Part shown: in pieces, positions 19,303 to 27,323 of the stretch
Position numbering within the stretch: position 1 is the stretch's first letter
How the letters are laid out: the number at the start of each line of letters is the position of its first letter
DNA from: Bacteroides sp.
GTDB lineage: Bacteria; Bacteroidota; Bacteroidia; Bacteroidales; Bacteroidaceae
Assembly: GCF_029057325.1 (NCBI RefSeq)
Contig: NZ_JAICZW010000104.1
Coordinates: 1 to 33,567, forward strand
Reading direction: 5' to 3'
DNA length: 33,567 nt
Notes under the pieces: generated by a model
What the model was told of the DNA's origin: nothing
The model's database searches: none
What the model saw: only the letters and a program-made list of their open reading frames with translations
Translations under genes and position numbers: made by a program

Positions 19303-20658
19303 TTATTCGAACATCTTGTTGAACTCTTCAGCGGAAATCGTTTTGTTCTCCAAATTTACCTGAGTTTTCAACGCAGCCGCCAACTTGACTTCTACCACAC
19401 GGTTCACCAATCCCTCTACAGTCTCTTTCTTCTTCAACATCTCTTTAGAGTAGTTCTCCAGAACCTCATCGGGCACGCTCATCATGCCATATTGAGCAAA
19501 CTGCGCACGAGTAGCCTCTTTCGCCATATTGGCAACGTCTTCCTGTTCTACCTTAATATTATTGGCCTTCACCAATTGTTCCTTAATCAGGTGCCAGGTC
19601 AGCTCCTCGATACTCTTGTCATAGTTCTCTTCTACGAAGCTTTCTTCTTTATCCTGATTGTTCAGACGCATGATGCGCTTCAGCAAGGCATCCGGGAATT
19701 CCAGCTTGCCCACCTTCTCCATCATCATCTTACGCACGTCGATCAAGAACTTATAGTCGCTGTCGGCCACAAACTGATGGGCAACAACCTCTTTAATCTT
19801 GGCACGGAACTCTTCTTCATTCTTCACAACGCCTTCGCCAAACACCTGGTCGAAGATTTCCTGCGTCAGCTCACCCGGAACAAAGCGAGTAATCTCTTCT
19901 ACCTGGAAGCTGAAGTTGGATTTCATTTCGGGAGCGGTCTCCTTATCAATCTTCAGCAAGGAAGAGAGTTCGGCCGCATTGCCGTCCCAAGCTGTATGGG
20001 GGTTGAACACGAGCACGTCGTTCACCTTCGCGCCGGCAAAGATGGCTTTCTGTTCCTCGTTCTTCATATAGGAAGGCATCATTACGGCACCTTCTACCTG
20101 AATGCCGCCTTCTTTGGTATTGCCCTCTTCGTCCAGTTCGGCCAGCAGACCCTTCAGCATGTCATTTTCTTCGTAAACGTCCACTTTGTCATACTTTCCG
20201 TTGCGCTGAGCATACATCTTGACTTGGTTGTCCACCATCTCATCGGTTACGTCAATGGTATAGTAGTCCACTTTATCATCGGCGCTGACCTCCGCCTTAA
20301 ATTCTGGAGCCAAAGCGATGTCGAACAGGAATTCGAACTCTTCCATCGTGTCGAAATCAACCTCCGGCTGCTTGTCCTCGTTAGGCAGCGGTTCACCCAA
20401 AATGTTCACTTTATTATCTTGGATATAGTTATATACAGTTTCAGAAAGCAACTTGTTTACTTCCTCTGCCAATGCCGACTTACCGTACATCTTCTTCACC
20501 AGGCTCATCGGCACCATTCCTTTGCGGAATCCCGGCATCTGAGCATTCTGACGGAAGTGTTTCAATGCTTTGTCCACCTTTTCCTGATAGTCTGCTTTCT
20601 CAAGCTTCACAGTAAGCAATGCGCTTACTTTGTCAATGTTTTGTAATGATACGTTCAT
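19303..20658 (-). CDS. tig: Trigger factor (ribosome-associated chaperone)
   Basis: A 451-aa trigger factor, the chaperone that meets nascent chains at the ribosome exit. The ribosome-binding signature GFRKGMVP lies at about 43-50 in the N-terminal domain. The middle region that is an FKBP-type isomerase in E. coli (about 150-245) is present but poorly conserved, as usual in Bacteroidetes, so isomerase activity is doubtful. A long helical C-terminal arm domain follows. It has its own promoter and terminator and sits upstream of clpP-clpX. Confidence 0.95.
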   Translation of the reverse strand: MNVSLQNIDKVSALLTVKLEKADYQEKVDKALKHFRQNAQMPGFRKGMVPMSLVKKMYGKSALAEEVNKLLSETVYNYIQDNKVNILGEPLPNEDKQPEVDFDTMEEFEFLFDIALAPEFKAEVSADDKVDYYTIDVTDEMVDNQVKMYAQRNGKYDKVDVYEENDMLKGLLAELDEEGNTKEGGIQVEGAVMMPSYMKNEEQKAIFAGAKVNDVLVFNPHTAWDGNAAELSSLLKIDKETAPEMKSNFSFQVEEITRFVPGELTQEIFDQVFGEGVVKNEEEFRAKIKEVVAHQFVADSDYKFLIDVRKMMMEKVGKLEFPDALLKRIMRLNNQDKEESFVEENYDKSIEELTWHLIKEQLVKANNIKVEQEDVANMAKEATRAQFAQYGMMSVPDEVLENYSKEMLKKKETVEGLVNRVVEVKLAAALKTQVNLENKTISAEEFNKMFE

Positions 20659-20711
20659 TCTGACAATTATTTATTTGATTTATACTTTATTCCATATCTC
20701 AAACGAGCGTG

Positions 20712-20742
20712 CAAAATTAGCGTTATTCTTTCAAATATCAAA
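20712..20742 (-). promoter_or_regulatory. tig promoter
   Basis: The minus strand reads TAATTTTG at 20719-20712 and TTTG at 20742-20739, separated by exactly 19 bp: a full match to the Bacteroides TTTG/TAnnTTTG consensus. The leader is about 45 nt. Confidence 0.75.
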
Positions 20743-20886
20743 AAACAGAGCCGAATTATTTATTTTCCGCCTACGGCTTTTTCATTGCAGTCTTGCTTTC
20801 ATTGCCGTCGCACCGTCGCTGTATCGCCATTGCGTTGTCGCTGCTTCGCCGTTTCAACAGCACTCTGATGGCAAGGAATTATATGA

Positions 20887-21354
20887 TTACACAAGTATTT
20901 GATAAATCCTTGATTTCTCACCCCACGGATGAAAGCAATCTCCCATATATGAAAATCCAAACTTTTCATAATAGCCGATATGGTCAGTACATAAATTCAA
21001 GGTTTTAAACCCCATTTTGCGAGTATCGTCAATTGCTTTGCAGACGAGTTCGTATCCGAGATTATGACCACGATAGTTCTCTTCTACATACAATGCAGCG
21101 AGCCACGGATACAAGTCCATTCTTGAATTGAAATCATTTGTCACAAGCCCGGCACATCCTATAATGTCGTCATCGTCATTTGTCAACAGATACCACTGCG
21201 GCAGTGGGTTTTCTGCGTTTAGGCAGTTTCTGAAACAATCATCATAAACAGCTATGGTTTCTTCGGTTGCCCACTTACTCTGAAAGTAAGATATTGCCCG
21301 TTCAAGATAGTTCGTATTTTCTCTGAGCGATATAATTCTTGTATGTTTCCTCAT
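20887..21354 (-). CDS. GNAT family N-acetyltransferase
   Basis: A 155-aa protein with the GNAT fold: the acetyl-CoA pyrophosphate-binding motif RGHNLG follows the strand AALYVEEN, with the later motif [12 protein letters not shown]. It transfers an acetyl group from acetyl-CoA to an unknown amine. Codon use is more AT-rich than in the core genes beside it. A -7-like box TATATTTG lies at 21417-21410 upstream. The 230 bp between it and tig hold the tig promoter and a low-complexity stretch. The substrate cannot be predicted. Confidence 0.88.
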   Translation of the reverse strand: MRKHTRIISLRENTNYLERAISYFQSKWATEETIAVYDDCFRNCLNAENPLPQWYLLTNDDDDIIGCAGLVTNDFNSRMDLYPWLAALYVEENYRGHNLGYELVCKAIDDTRKMGFKTLNLCTDHIGYYEKFGFSYMGDCFHPWGEKSRIYQILV

Positions 21355-21647
21355 AAGGTCTGTGTATTGTCAGAATTGCAATAAAGATAGAGTTACCTCA
21401 ATCCAAATACAAATATAAATGAAAATCATGGAAATCTCATACCGACAGGATAAAGAATATATTTTCTTTAGAGGAAAGATATGTAAATCCCTGCAACAGC
21501 CCTCATTATAGGACGAAAATCAACGTTTTAAGATCTAGTTTTATAGTCCATTTGTACCCTTATTGCTTCTCAAAACACAAAAGGTATTAAAATCCAATAG
21601 TAATGAATAATTACTTGATAAGTATCTACGGCACTTAAATCTTCAAG

Positions 21648-22157
21648 ATGCTATTTAGAAAAGGGAAAAAGATGTTTTTTCTGCATTTGCCACATCAATG
21701 GATTCGAATATTTCTCATGATAATCCCCATATTCCACCGTTTTTTATTATTTTTGCGTATGGAAATTATCATTTTATTTTTTGCGTCATCTCTATTATTG
21801 GCTGTTGGATTTCCAATAGTAGCATATCCGTATGCTAAGAGGTTGAAAAAAGAATATAGGTGTCCTAATGGCATTTTTATTTTTGCAATTTTCACGGTGT
21901 TGCCAATTTTTGCCGCACCTTTCATTGCTTATGTGATATTTGTTGCCATTTGGTTTAACCGTGCTTTGACTACTATACCGTTACTACTATATCCTTTTTG
22001 CAATATATATGGCTTGTATCTTTTCTATAGTTCATTTAAAAAGGGCGAAAGAAACAAATCAGTATGGTACTTGGTCGCAGTTTGGGCTGCTATATTATTA
22101 CTTGCTATTTTATTCTTTTGGATACTTTCTCTTTATAGCAGCCATATATTTTTGTGA
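21648..22157 (+). CDS. Small integral membrane protein, unknown
   Basis: Up to 169 aa, almost entirely hydrophobic with four or five likely transmembrane segments, separated by short basic loops (AKRLKKEYRC, KKGERNKS). I recognise no family. The start is uncertain: an in-frame ATG at 21759 gives a 132-aa protein with cleaner ends. A TAnnTTTG-like box at 21748-21755 sits just before that ATG, too close for a normal leader. It is the only rightward gene between tig and the dehydrogenase, in AT-rich surroundings, which suggests acquired DNA. Confidence 0.55.
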   Translation: MLFRKGKKMFFLHLPHQWIRIFLMIIPIFHRFLLFLRMEIIILFFASSLLLAVGFPIVAYPYAKRLKKEYRCPNGIFIFAIFTVLPIFAAPFIAYVIFVAIWFNRALTTIPLLLYPFCNIYGLYLFYSSFKKGERNKSVWYLVAVWAAILLLAILFFWILSLYSSHIFL

Positions 22158-22636
22158 ATAAGCGTTTTTTACACAGCATATTCTTTTGTCACTCTTTTAA
22201 GGACTTTATGATTTTGACCTGATTTCGAATTGTTGTTTTTAAACAACAAAAAACTACTAACCATTAAGATTTAGTTAAATCTTTCATTCTAAACACGCAC
22301 CTTTTACAATCCTTTCACTTCTTCAAAGCAACTTTTTTACTTCCTCTCTTCTCTAACGGATAGTTGTACCACTATTATCTCATATAGTTGCTTTTTTTAG
22401 ATAAAAGCTATTGAGAATCAACTTCTGAATTGCCCAATAATAAGTAGGCTGTTTATAAACAGCCCATGAGCCGTCTGCAAACAGCCCATCGGCTGATTAT
22501 AGACAGCCCATGGGATGCTTATAGACAGCTTACTTGTTTTCAGGAATGCAGAAGTTGTTTCTGAGCAATGGAAAAGTTGTTTTCAGGCACTTGACATATA
22601 TAGTCAAACAGAAATATCCTGCGAATATTTCTGTTC
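22158..22636. other. Gene-poor AT-rich interval with hairpins and tandem repeats
   Basis: I see no credible coding region here. It contains two short perfect hairpins (22230-22238/22241-22249 and 22266-22273/22276-22283), the four-copy 22-bp repeat, an inverted CAACTTCTG/CAGAAGTTG pair flanking that repeat, and an 11-bp hairpin (22607-22617/22625-22635) abutting the HxlR stop. The density of repeats suggests a non-coding element or regulatory spacer. Confidence 0.6.
22448..22535. repeat. Four tandem copies of a 22-bp degenerate repeat
   Basis: Units are 22448-22469, 22470-22491, 22492-22513 and 22514-22535, with ACAGC in perfect register every 22 bp. Three units contain ACAGCCCAT. The first unit opens with a perfect 16-bp palindrome (22448-22463). 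The period of about two helical turns would place protein sites on one face of the DNA. Confidence 0.75.
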
Positions 22637-22993
22637 TTAGAAGTTATCGGGAGTTATCACTCCGCTAAATTGTCCTCTATGGGATTCGCCCCAGTCTTCC
22701 ATAAAATCAATAACCGGTAATAGACTTCTGCCCAACCCTGTTAGTCTATATTCACTTCTTGGCGGCAGTTCCGGGAAAATCGTTTTCTTCACGATGCCAT
22801 GTTCCTCAAGCTCTCTCAGGTTCTGGTCAAGGACACGGGATACAGCTTCGGGAATTTCACGATGAATCTGGCTTGGCCTTTTAGGATTCTCCCGCAATGA
22901 ATCAATGATGCAGGGTTTCCATTTTGAACCGATAACGCTCATTGTAATACGTATGCCACAAGACAAGTCTAAAGGAAGTTTTCTTTTATACAT
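22637..22993 (-). CDS. HxlR family winged-helix transcriptional regulator
   Basis: A 118-aa protein typical in length and pattern of HxlR (PF01638): an N-terminal Cys (Cys12), the motif IGSKWKPCIIDSL, recognition helix region VSRVLDQNLRELEEHGIV and the wing PPRSEYRLTGLGRSLLPV. Such regulators often sense electrophiles or oxidants through a Cys and control a neighbouring oxidoreductase. Here it is divergent from a short-chain dehydrogenase gene, separated by 152 bp with both promoters, so it probably controls that gene and itself. Confidence 0.92.
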   Translation of the reverse strand: MYKRKLPLDLSCGIRITMSVIGSKWKPCIIDSLRENPKRPSQIHREIPEAVSRVLDQNLRELEEHGIVKKTIFPELPPRSEYRLTGLGRSLLPVIDFMEDWGESHRGQFSGVITPDNF

Positions 22994-23018
22994 ATATATT
23001 TTTTTGAAGATAATTGTG

Positions 23019-23122
23019 CAAAGGTATATTTTAATTTACTCAAAATCAATATACGAATAAATTTATCAGTACATGTATAATTTATCATGTATTTTATAAT
23101 CGGATACAGCATATTACCTTTG
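23019..23122. promoter_or_regulatory. Divergent promoter/operator region of the HxlR regulator and dehydrogenase
   Basis: TACCTTTG occurs at 23115-23122 on the + strand, with TTTT 19 bp upstream. The same TACCTTTG occurs at 23026-23019 on the minus strand. Both match the TAnnTTTG -7 box. Between them an imperfect palindrome, ACATG...CATGT (23071-23090), is a candidate operator. Confidence 0.55.
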
Positions 23123-23145
23123 GGCGTGTTTTTAAAGTAATATAT

Positions 23146-23865
23146 ATGAAGAAGTTAGTTGTTGTAACCGGTGCAAGTTCCGGAATAGGGATGGAACTTG
23201 CCAAACGTTTTTCTGAGCAGGGGCATCCTGTACTTATGTTGGCAAGAAGAAATGAGATAATGGAAAAAATGGAGCTTCCCAATACAATCTGCCGTTCCGT
23301 GGATGTTACGGATGTCAATGGCATGGAATCCGCAATCAGAAATGCTGAAGCCGTTTATGGGAAAACAGATCTTCTCATCAACTGTGCCGGACTAATGTTG
23401 TTAGGCTATCCTGAAAGACAGGGTTTCGAAGAATGGGAAAGAATGATTGATGTAAACGTTAAGGGTATATTGACAGGCACAAAAGCCGTATTATCTGACA
23501 TGCTTGAACGCAACGGAGGAACCATTATAAATATCAGTTCCATAGCAGGTAGAAAAACCTTCGACCAGCATTCCGTATATTGTGGAACAAAATATGCGGT
23601 TCATGCAATTACAGAAAGCATGCGTAAAGAAGTGGCCAACAGCAACGTCCGTTTCATAGTGATAGCGCCCGGAGTTGTGGAGACCCCATTGTTGAGCCAT
23701 ACTTCCGATCAAGGCATTAAAGATAATTACAATATCTGGAAAGAAACAATTGAAGGGGGGCTCGACACCGGTAAAATTGCGGACTGTGTCCTATTTGCCT
23801 ATAATATGCCGCAGGATGTATGTGTCAGGGAAATAGTTATAGCAAAAACAAAGCAATTGGATTAA
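23146..23865 (+). CDS. Short-chain dehydrogenase/reductase (SDR)
   Basis: A 239-aa classical SDR with a Rossmann fold. The cofactor motif TGASSGIG is at 8-15 and the NCAG motif at 79-82. The catalytic Ser is in NISSIAG (129-135), with the pair Tyr145 and Lys149 in YCGTK. Arg34-Arg35 after the second strand suggest a preference for NADP(H). The substrate is unknown. It is divergent from an HxlR regulator, the usual arrangement for inducible detoxification enzymes. A repeat element starts immediately after its stop codon. Confidence 0.93.
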   Translation: MKKLVVVTGASSGIGMELAKRFSEQGHPVLMLARRNEIMEKMELPNTICRSVDVTDVNGMESAIRNAEAVYGKTDLLINCAGLMLLGYPERQGFEEWERMIDVNVKGILTGTKAVLSDMLERNGGTIINISSIAGRKTFDQHSVYCGTKYAVHAITESMRKEVANSNVRFIVIAPGVVETPLLSHTSDQGIKDNYNIWKETIEGGLDTGKIADCVLFAYNMPQDVCVREIVIAKTKQLD

Positions 23866-23866
23866 G

Positions 23867-24005
23867 GGTCTGTTTAAATTTTCTTCAGCGTTCTTTTGAG
23901 AATTCTTTTTGAGGATGTTTTTCTGCTTTTCAGAAGGAGCATAGCGGGCTATGTGACGAATCAAAAGAGGGAAACAGACCGAAAAAAGCTCAAAGGAAGC
24001 TGAAG
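23867..24005. repeat. Nested inverted-repeat element downstream of the dehydrogenase
   Basis: GGTCTGTTT (23867-23875) is inverted perfectly at 23972-23980. A second arm pair, 23883-23900 and 23989-24005, is an imperfect inverted repeat built on CTTCAGC/GCTGAAG. The two pairs interleave, so they cannot all pair at once. A perfect 6-bp hairpin, CATAGC-GG-GCTATG, lies at about 23940-23953. The layout resembles a small non-autonomous interspersed repeat; it may also act as a terminator. Confidence 0.5.
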
Positions 24006-24035
24006 AATGGGTAATAAGCTCAACCAATAGAGTTA

Positions 24036-25454
24036 CTACAAATCTTTGCAATTAAACGCTGACAACTTTATAGCATAACCCAAACCAGGCCATTCCACAT
24101 ATATATCGTCATCATTGATATGCCTGGTTATTATAATGGAGTGTGACGGATTTATGCTAGTCAAAAAAGAATAAGCGATTGTAGGAATTTTGTATTCCTT
24201 TTTAATGCCATATTCCATAAGGATGAGAGACAGGTATGTTCTAGTGATAATTACATCTTGTATAATATATACATCAGATAAATTTGTTATGCCTGTGATT
24301 TTCTCTATCGATTCCAAATAGAGTTTTTCACCAATGCCCTGCTCAAATCGCTCAAATACCTTACTCCAGACTTTTTCTTCTTTACCTTTTGGATTTAACA
24401 AATTTATTAGATGGATAGTTTTAGGTAATTTATATAAATTGCCAACTTCCGGATTATAAGAAAAGTACAACATTTGCGTATCAGAGTCATAATTATAGAG
24501 GTAATGGCATATTTCTTTTTTTTGACCAACCACTTTGTAGGCTTGAGCAATCGGATAGTCTTCTTCCGAAGTGACAGACAAAAATTGTAACGCAAATGTT
24601 TCTTTCAGATGGAATGTTTCCGTGTCTTTACCCATTTCCAAGCATAAAACTATATAAAAGCCATTAGCGGCAGTATCCATTTTGTTTTCAATCAATGCCC
24701 ATACTTGTGCTTTGGGATGATAAGCAGTTCCAGGAATTACCCAATAACTTCTATGTGGCCAATCAAATGTTTGCAGAACCGTAAGGGCAGAACGAATAAA
24801 ATCCGGTTCAGCATAATATCTTAGTAACAATAGTCCATTATAAAGTAGCCACCAAAGACTGTTTGTATGTTCGGACTGTTCTGCCACTGACTTTAAATGA
24901 ATGCCGGCCTGATAAGCATTGCTGTTTTCTGGATAGAGTGAAGATAATAGTTTATTGAGGTCATTTAAAAATCTGCATTCTGTTTGTTTGAAAACACCGG
25001 AATAGAGGTTTATGTCCTTTTGCCTAATATAGAATAATGCCACCATTCCCCAAAATACATCAGGAGTGTCTTTTTTTAAGTCTTTTAGCATAGGAACGAC
25101 TTTTTCTTTGAAATCCGGCGAATAGTAAATATAATCGTCTTCAAACAAAGATATAAACAGATTCTCCATCCAACGAGGATGAAGTATATTCATTTCAGTT
25201 TTAATGAGTTCTGAAAAAAAACGATTCGCTTGAAGTATATGATAAAGACAATAGAGCATATCTTCCTCAAGGAAAAATCGAGTCAATAGTTTATCCCATA
25301 CTTCATTTACCGTTTTTTCAGTAATATTTCCTTTAAGAATACGATAAATGGTCATTTTTCCTTTATAGCCTAAAGCCTTGGCAAATGCTGCAGGGGAGGA
25401 AGCGAACATATCACTCTCTATCAGACATTGTAGTATTCTAAGTTTCTCATCCAT
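24036..25454 (-). CDS. Orphan 472-484-aa protein with possible N-terminal helix-turn-helix
   Basis: I do not recognise a family. From the ATG at 25454 the protein is 472 aa; an ATG at 25490 would add 12 residues but lies in a hairpin. The first 50 residues look like a small DNA-binding domain (FAKALGYKGKMTIYRILKGN), the next 200 are helical, and the C-terminal half is mixed. No signal peptide or transmembrane segment is seen. A -7-like TATATTTG at 25607-25600 predicts a long leader of about 140 nt. The gene stands alone between a repeat element and the kinase locus, with AT-rich codons. A transcription-factor or sensor role is possible but unproven. Confidence 0.75.
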   Translation of the reverse strand: MDEKLRILQCLIESDMFASSPAAFAKALGYKGKMTIYRILKGNITEKTVNEVWDKLLTRFFLEEDMLYCLYHILQANRFFSELIKTEMNILHPRWMENLFISLFEDDYIYYSPDFKEKVVPMLKDLKKDTPDVFWGMVALFYIRQKDINLYSGVFKQTECRFLNDLNKLLSSLYPENSNAYQAGIHLKSVAEQSEHTNSLWWLLYNGLLLLRYYAEPDFIRSALTVLQTFDWPHRSYWVIPGTAYHPKAQVWALIENKMDTAANGFYIVLCLEMGKDTETFHLKETFALQFLSVTSEEDYPIAQAYKVVGQKKEICHYLYNYDSDTQMLYFSYNPEVGNLYKLPKTIHLINLLNPKGKEEKVWSKVFERFEQGIGEKLYLESIEKITGITNLSDVYIIQDVIITRTYLSLILMEYGIKKEYKIPTIAYSFLTSINPSHSIIITRHINDDDIYVEWPGLGYAIKLSAFNCKDL

Positions 25455-25479
25455 AATAGTATCAATTTCTACGCTTGAA

Positions 25480-25512
25480 CTGAATATCATTCTTTAATAG
25501 AATGGTATTCAG
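25480..25512 (-). promoter_or_regulatory. 14-bp leader hairpin before the orphan gene
   Basis: Arms 25480-25493 and 25499-25512 pair over 14 bp with one G-U pair and a 5-nt loop. The structure covers the upstream ATG at 25490 and lies in the predicted 5' leader of the orphan gene. It may be an autoregulatory site or operator. Confidence 0.45.
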
Positions 25513-25661
25513 CGTTTATATAGACATAAAGAGGGTTATTTGTTCCCAAATAGTTCCCATATTAAGGAATGACTATTCTAACCCCAAAACACGCTTTATC
25601 AAATATATTCCTACTCTGATTATAGATAAATCTTAGATAAAAATGGAGTCAACATAATTAA

Positions 25662-26393
25662 TTAGTTAGAAACTGGACGAATTGAAGCACCGATATAACG
25701 GGAACCAATTGATCCGGAGACTCCTCGCCAATACCCAGCTATTGATCCAGCAGTGCCAAATGTATGATCATAGTCATCTAAAGTAGATGTCCAATAGAAC
25801 CCCCACTGGTTAGCTGTCTCTCTTCTGTCAGCAGCTTTATTTGATTCGTCCTTCATCCCTGCGAAAGGAAGAAATATTGATTTCCCTGAAGGTCCTGTAA
25901 TTTTCCATCCTGAAACCCCGGAAGATACGGTACATTTCCAAGTACAATTATCTTTTAATTCTTCCATTTCAGCATATGTTGGGATCCTCCAAGTCCCACC
26001 CCATTTCAATCTTGCCACATCATGTCGACTTTCTAGTTCTTTTTTACTTCTGTTTTCGTAATTTTTGAAATGGATCTTACTTCCATCCTCATAGTCGTAA
26101 TCAAAATATGTTTCCCATGAATATTTTGATTTTGGGGAAGTTTCTCCCCATGCGAAATAATCGCCATATCCTGATGGTTTAGATGCACCGACGTTACATG
26201 TAGCCCATTTAAGTCCACTTGGTAAACCTAAATCTACATATTCATGTCCATTAATTTTTCCGGAGACACTTGAAGTAGATGTATTTGTTACTTTAGCAGA
26301 CTTTGTCTTTTGTGAATTTCTATTGATTTTCCCTTGAGCAAAGGAAGAGACGCTTATGATAAGCATCAGAGATACGAAGAGTAAACGAAACAT
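25662..26393 (-). CDS. Secreted Fib_succ_major (Fibrobacter paralogous) domain protein
   Basis: A 243-aa exported protein with a signal peptide (about 1-20, ending SSFAQ) and a Lys/Ser/Thr-rich linker. The Fib_succ_major domain covers about 48-243, recognised by EYVDLGLPSGLKWATCNVG, YFAWGET, WRIPTYAEMEEL, GWKITGPSGKSIFLP and the end ASIRPV. The domain is common in surface proteins of Bacteroidetes and is thought to have a lectin-like fold; binding is not demonstrated. It is the last gene of the kinase operon, 26 bp after the FGE-like gene, and its post-signal linker (QGKINRNSQK) resembles that of the FGE-like protein (QGKVARPQKQ). Confidence 0.85.
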   Translation of the reverse strand: MFRLLFVSLMLIISVSSFAQGKINRNSQKTKSAKVTNTSTSSVSGKINGHEYVDLGLPSGLKWATCNVGASKPSGYGDYFAWGETSPKSKYSWETYFDYDYEDGSKIHFKNYENRSKKELESRHDVARLKWGGTWRIPTYAEMEELKDNCTWKCTVSSGVSGWKITGPSGKSIFLPFAGMKDESNKAADRRETANQWGFYWTSTLDDYDHTFGTAGSIAGYWRGVSGSIGSRYIGASIRPVSN

Positions 26394-26419
26394 AATAGTA
26401 ATTATTGGGGATTTAATTT

Positions 26420-27301
26420 TTATAGAACGAGTCGTAATCCCATCTGATAGGTACTAAACCCTGTCATATAATGATTTCGATGAGCAACTCGACAATTTTC
26501 AGGATTCTCAGAGAATGCTCCTCCTCGGATACTAAAAGAGTTGTTTTTACGTGAACTGTTATAATTGTCGCTCCAACCATCAGAAAAATGTTCCCAAGCG
26601 TTCCCGCTCATGTCGTAGAGGCCCAATTCATTTGGACCTTTTGTACCTACAGGATGAGGCTTGTCTCCGCTATTTTCTTTAGTCCATGCAACATCTTCAA
26701 CATTGTTGCTCCCACTATATTTATAACCTCTAGACATAGAACCACCACGGGCTGCATATTCCCATTCAGCTTCTGTCGGCAACCTGAAAAATAATCCGGT
26801 CATTTTGTTTAAAGTCCGAATAAACTCCATACAGGTCTCTTTCTCTAACCCAACTACTGGTAGATTATCCCCTTTATAATTGTTAAAATCGGGAGTTGGA
26901 TTAGAATTCATTAAAGAATTCCAAATCTTTTGAGTCATCTCATATTTGCTGATACGAAAAGAAGTTACATCTTCCCTATGAACAGGTTTCTCATCACTAA
27001 GAGCCTCCGGTTCATTTGATCCCATCATAAACTCACCACCCTTAACATAAACCATATTGTTCAGAATTTCAATGATTGAATTTTTCTGACTTTGAGTAAT
27101 CCCATTCCAATTTACATTGATACCATTAATGGTCTCTGACGAATTGGGTAGAATGGGTTCTGATTTTCTATTTTGTTGTTTCTTATTTGGAACAGCTGTT
27201 TGCCGAACCGCATTGTTTTGTTTTTGAGGACGGGCAACTTTCCCTTGTCCAAAGCATAAGAATGGGATTAATGATAATAATATCAAAACAATTCTTTTCA
27301 T
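26420..27301 (-). CDS. Secreted FGE/SUMF1-like domain protein lacking catalytic cysteines
   Basis: A 293-aa exported protein: signal peptide to about residue 19 (FLCFGQ), a basic Gln/Asn/Lys linker, then a formylglycine-generating-enzyme-like domain at about 85-293. Key motifs are GGEFMMGSNE, RLPTEAEWEYAARGG, GLYDMSGNAWE and SIRGGAFSENPENCRVAHRN. The two active-site cysteines of true FGE near the C terminus are not at their expected places; a single Cys sits before RVAHRNH. A binding rather than enzymatic role is likely. FGE-like domains share the C-type-lectin fold and often accompany bacterial Ser/Thr kinases. It starts 22 bp after the kinase gene stops. Confidence 0.87.
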   Translation of the reverse strand: MKRIVLILLSLIPFLCFGQGKVARPQKQNNAVRQTAVPNKKQQNRKSEPILPNSSETINGINVNWNGITQSQKNSIIEILNNMVYVKGGEFMMGSNEPEALSDEKPVHREDVTSFRISKYEMTQKIWNSLMNSNPTPDFNNYKGDNLPVVGLEKETCMEFIRTLNKMTGLFFRLPTEAEWEYAARGGSMSRGYKYSGSNNVEDVAWTKENSGDKPHPVGTKGPNELGLYDMSGNAWEHFSDGWSDNYNSSRKNNSFSIRGGAFSENPENCRVAHRNHYMTGFSTYQMGLRLVL

Positions 27302-27323
27302 ATGTTATAATTGTATAATAAAT

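Noticed and set aside
21748..21755. Promoter -7 box (TATTTTTG) for the small membrane protein
   Set aside because: It sits 3 bp before the alternative ATG at 21759 and inside the longer frame, leaving no room for a leader. AT-rich DNA makes chance matches likely.
22230..22249. Terminator of the small membrane protein gene
   Set aside because: The perfect 9-bp hairpin is followed by A residues, not a T-run, on the + strand, and has no T-run on the minus strand either.
22448..22535. CRISPR array
   Set aside because: Repeats are contiguous with no unique spacers of constant length, they are degenerate, and no cas gene is nearby.
26420..27301. Active sulfatase-modifying FGE
   Set aside because: The catalytic cysteine pair is not in place and no sulfatase gene is adjacent.
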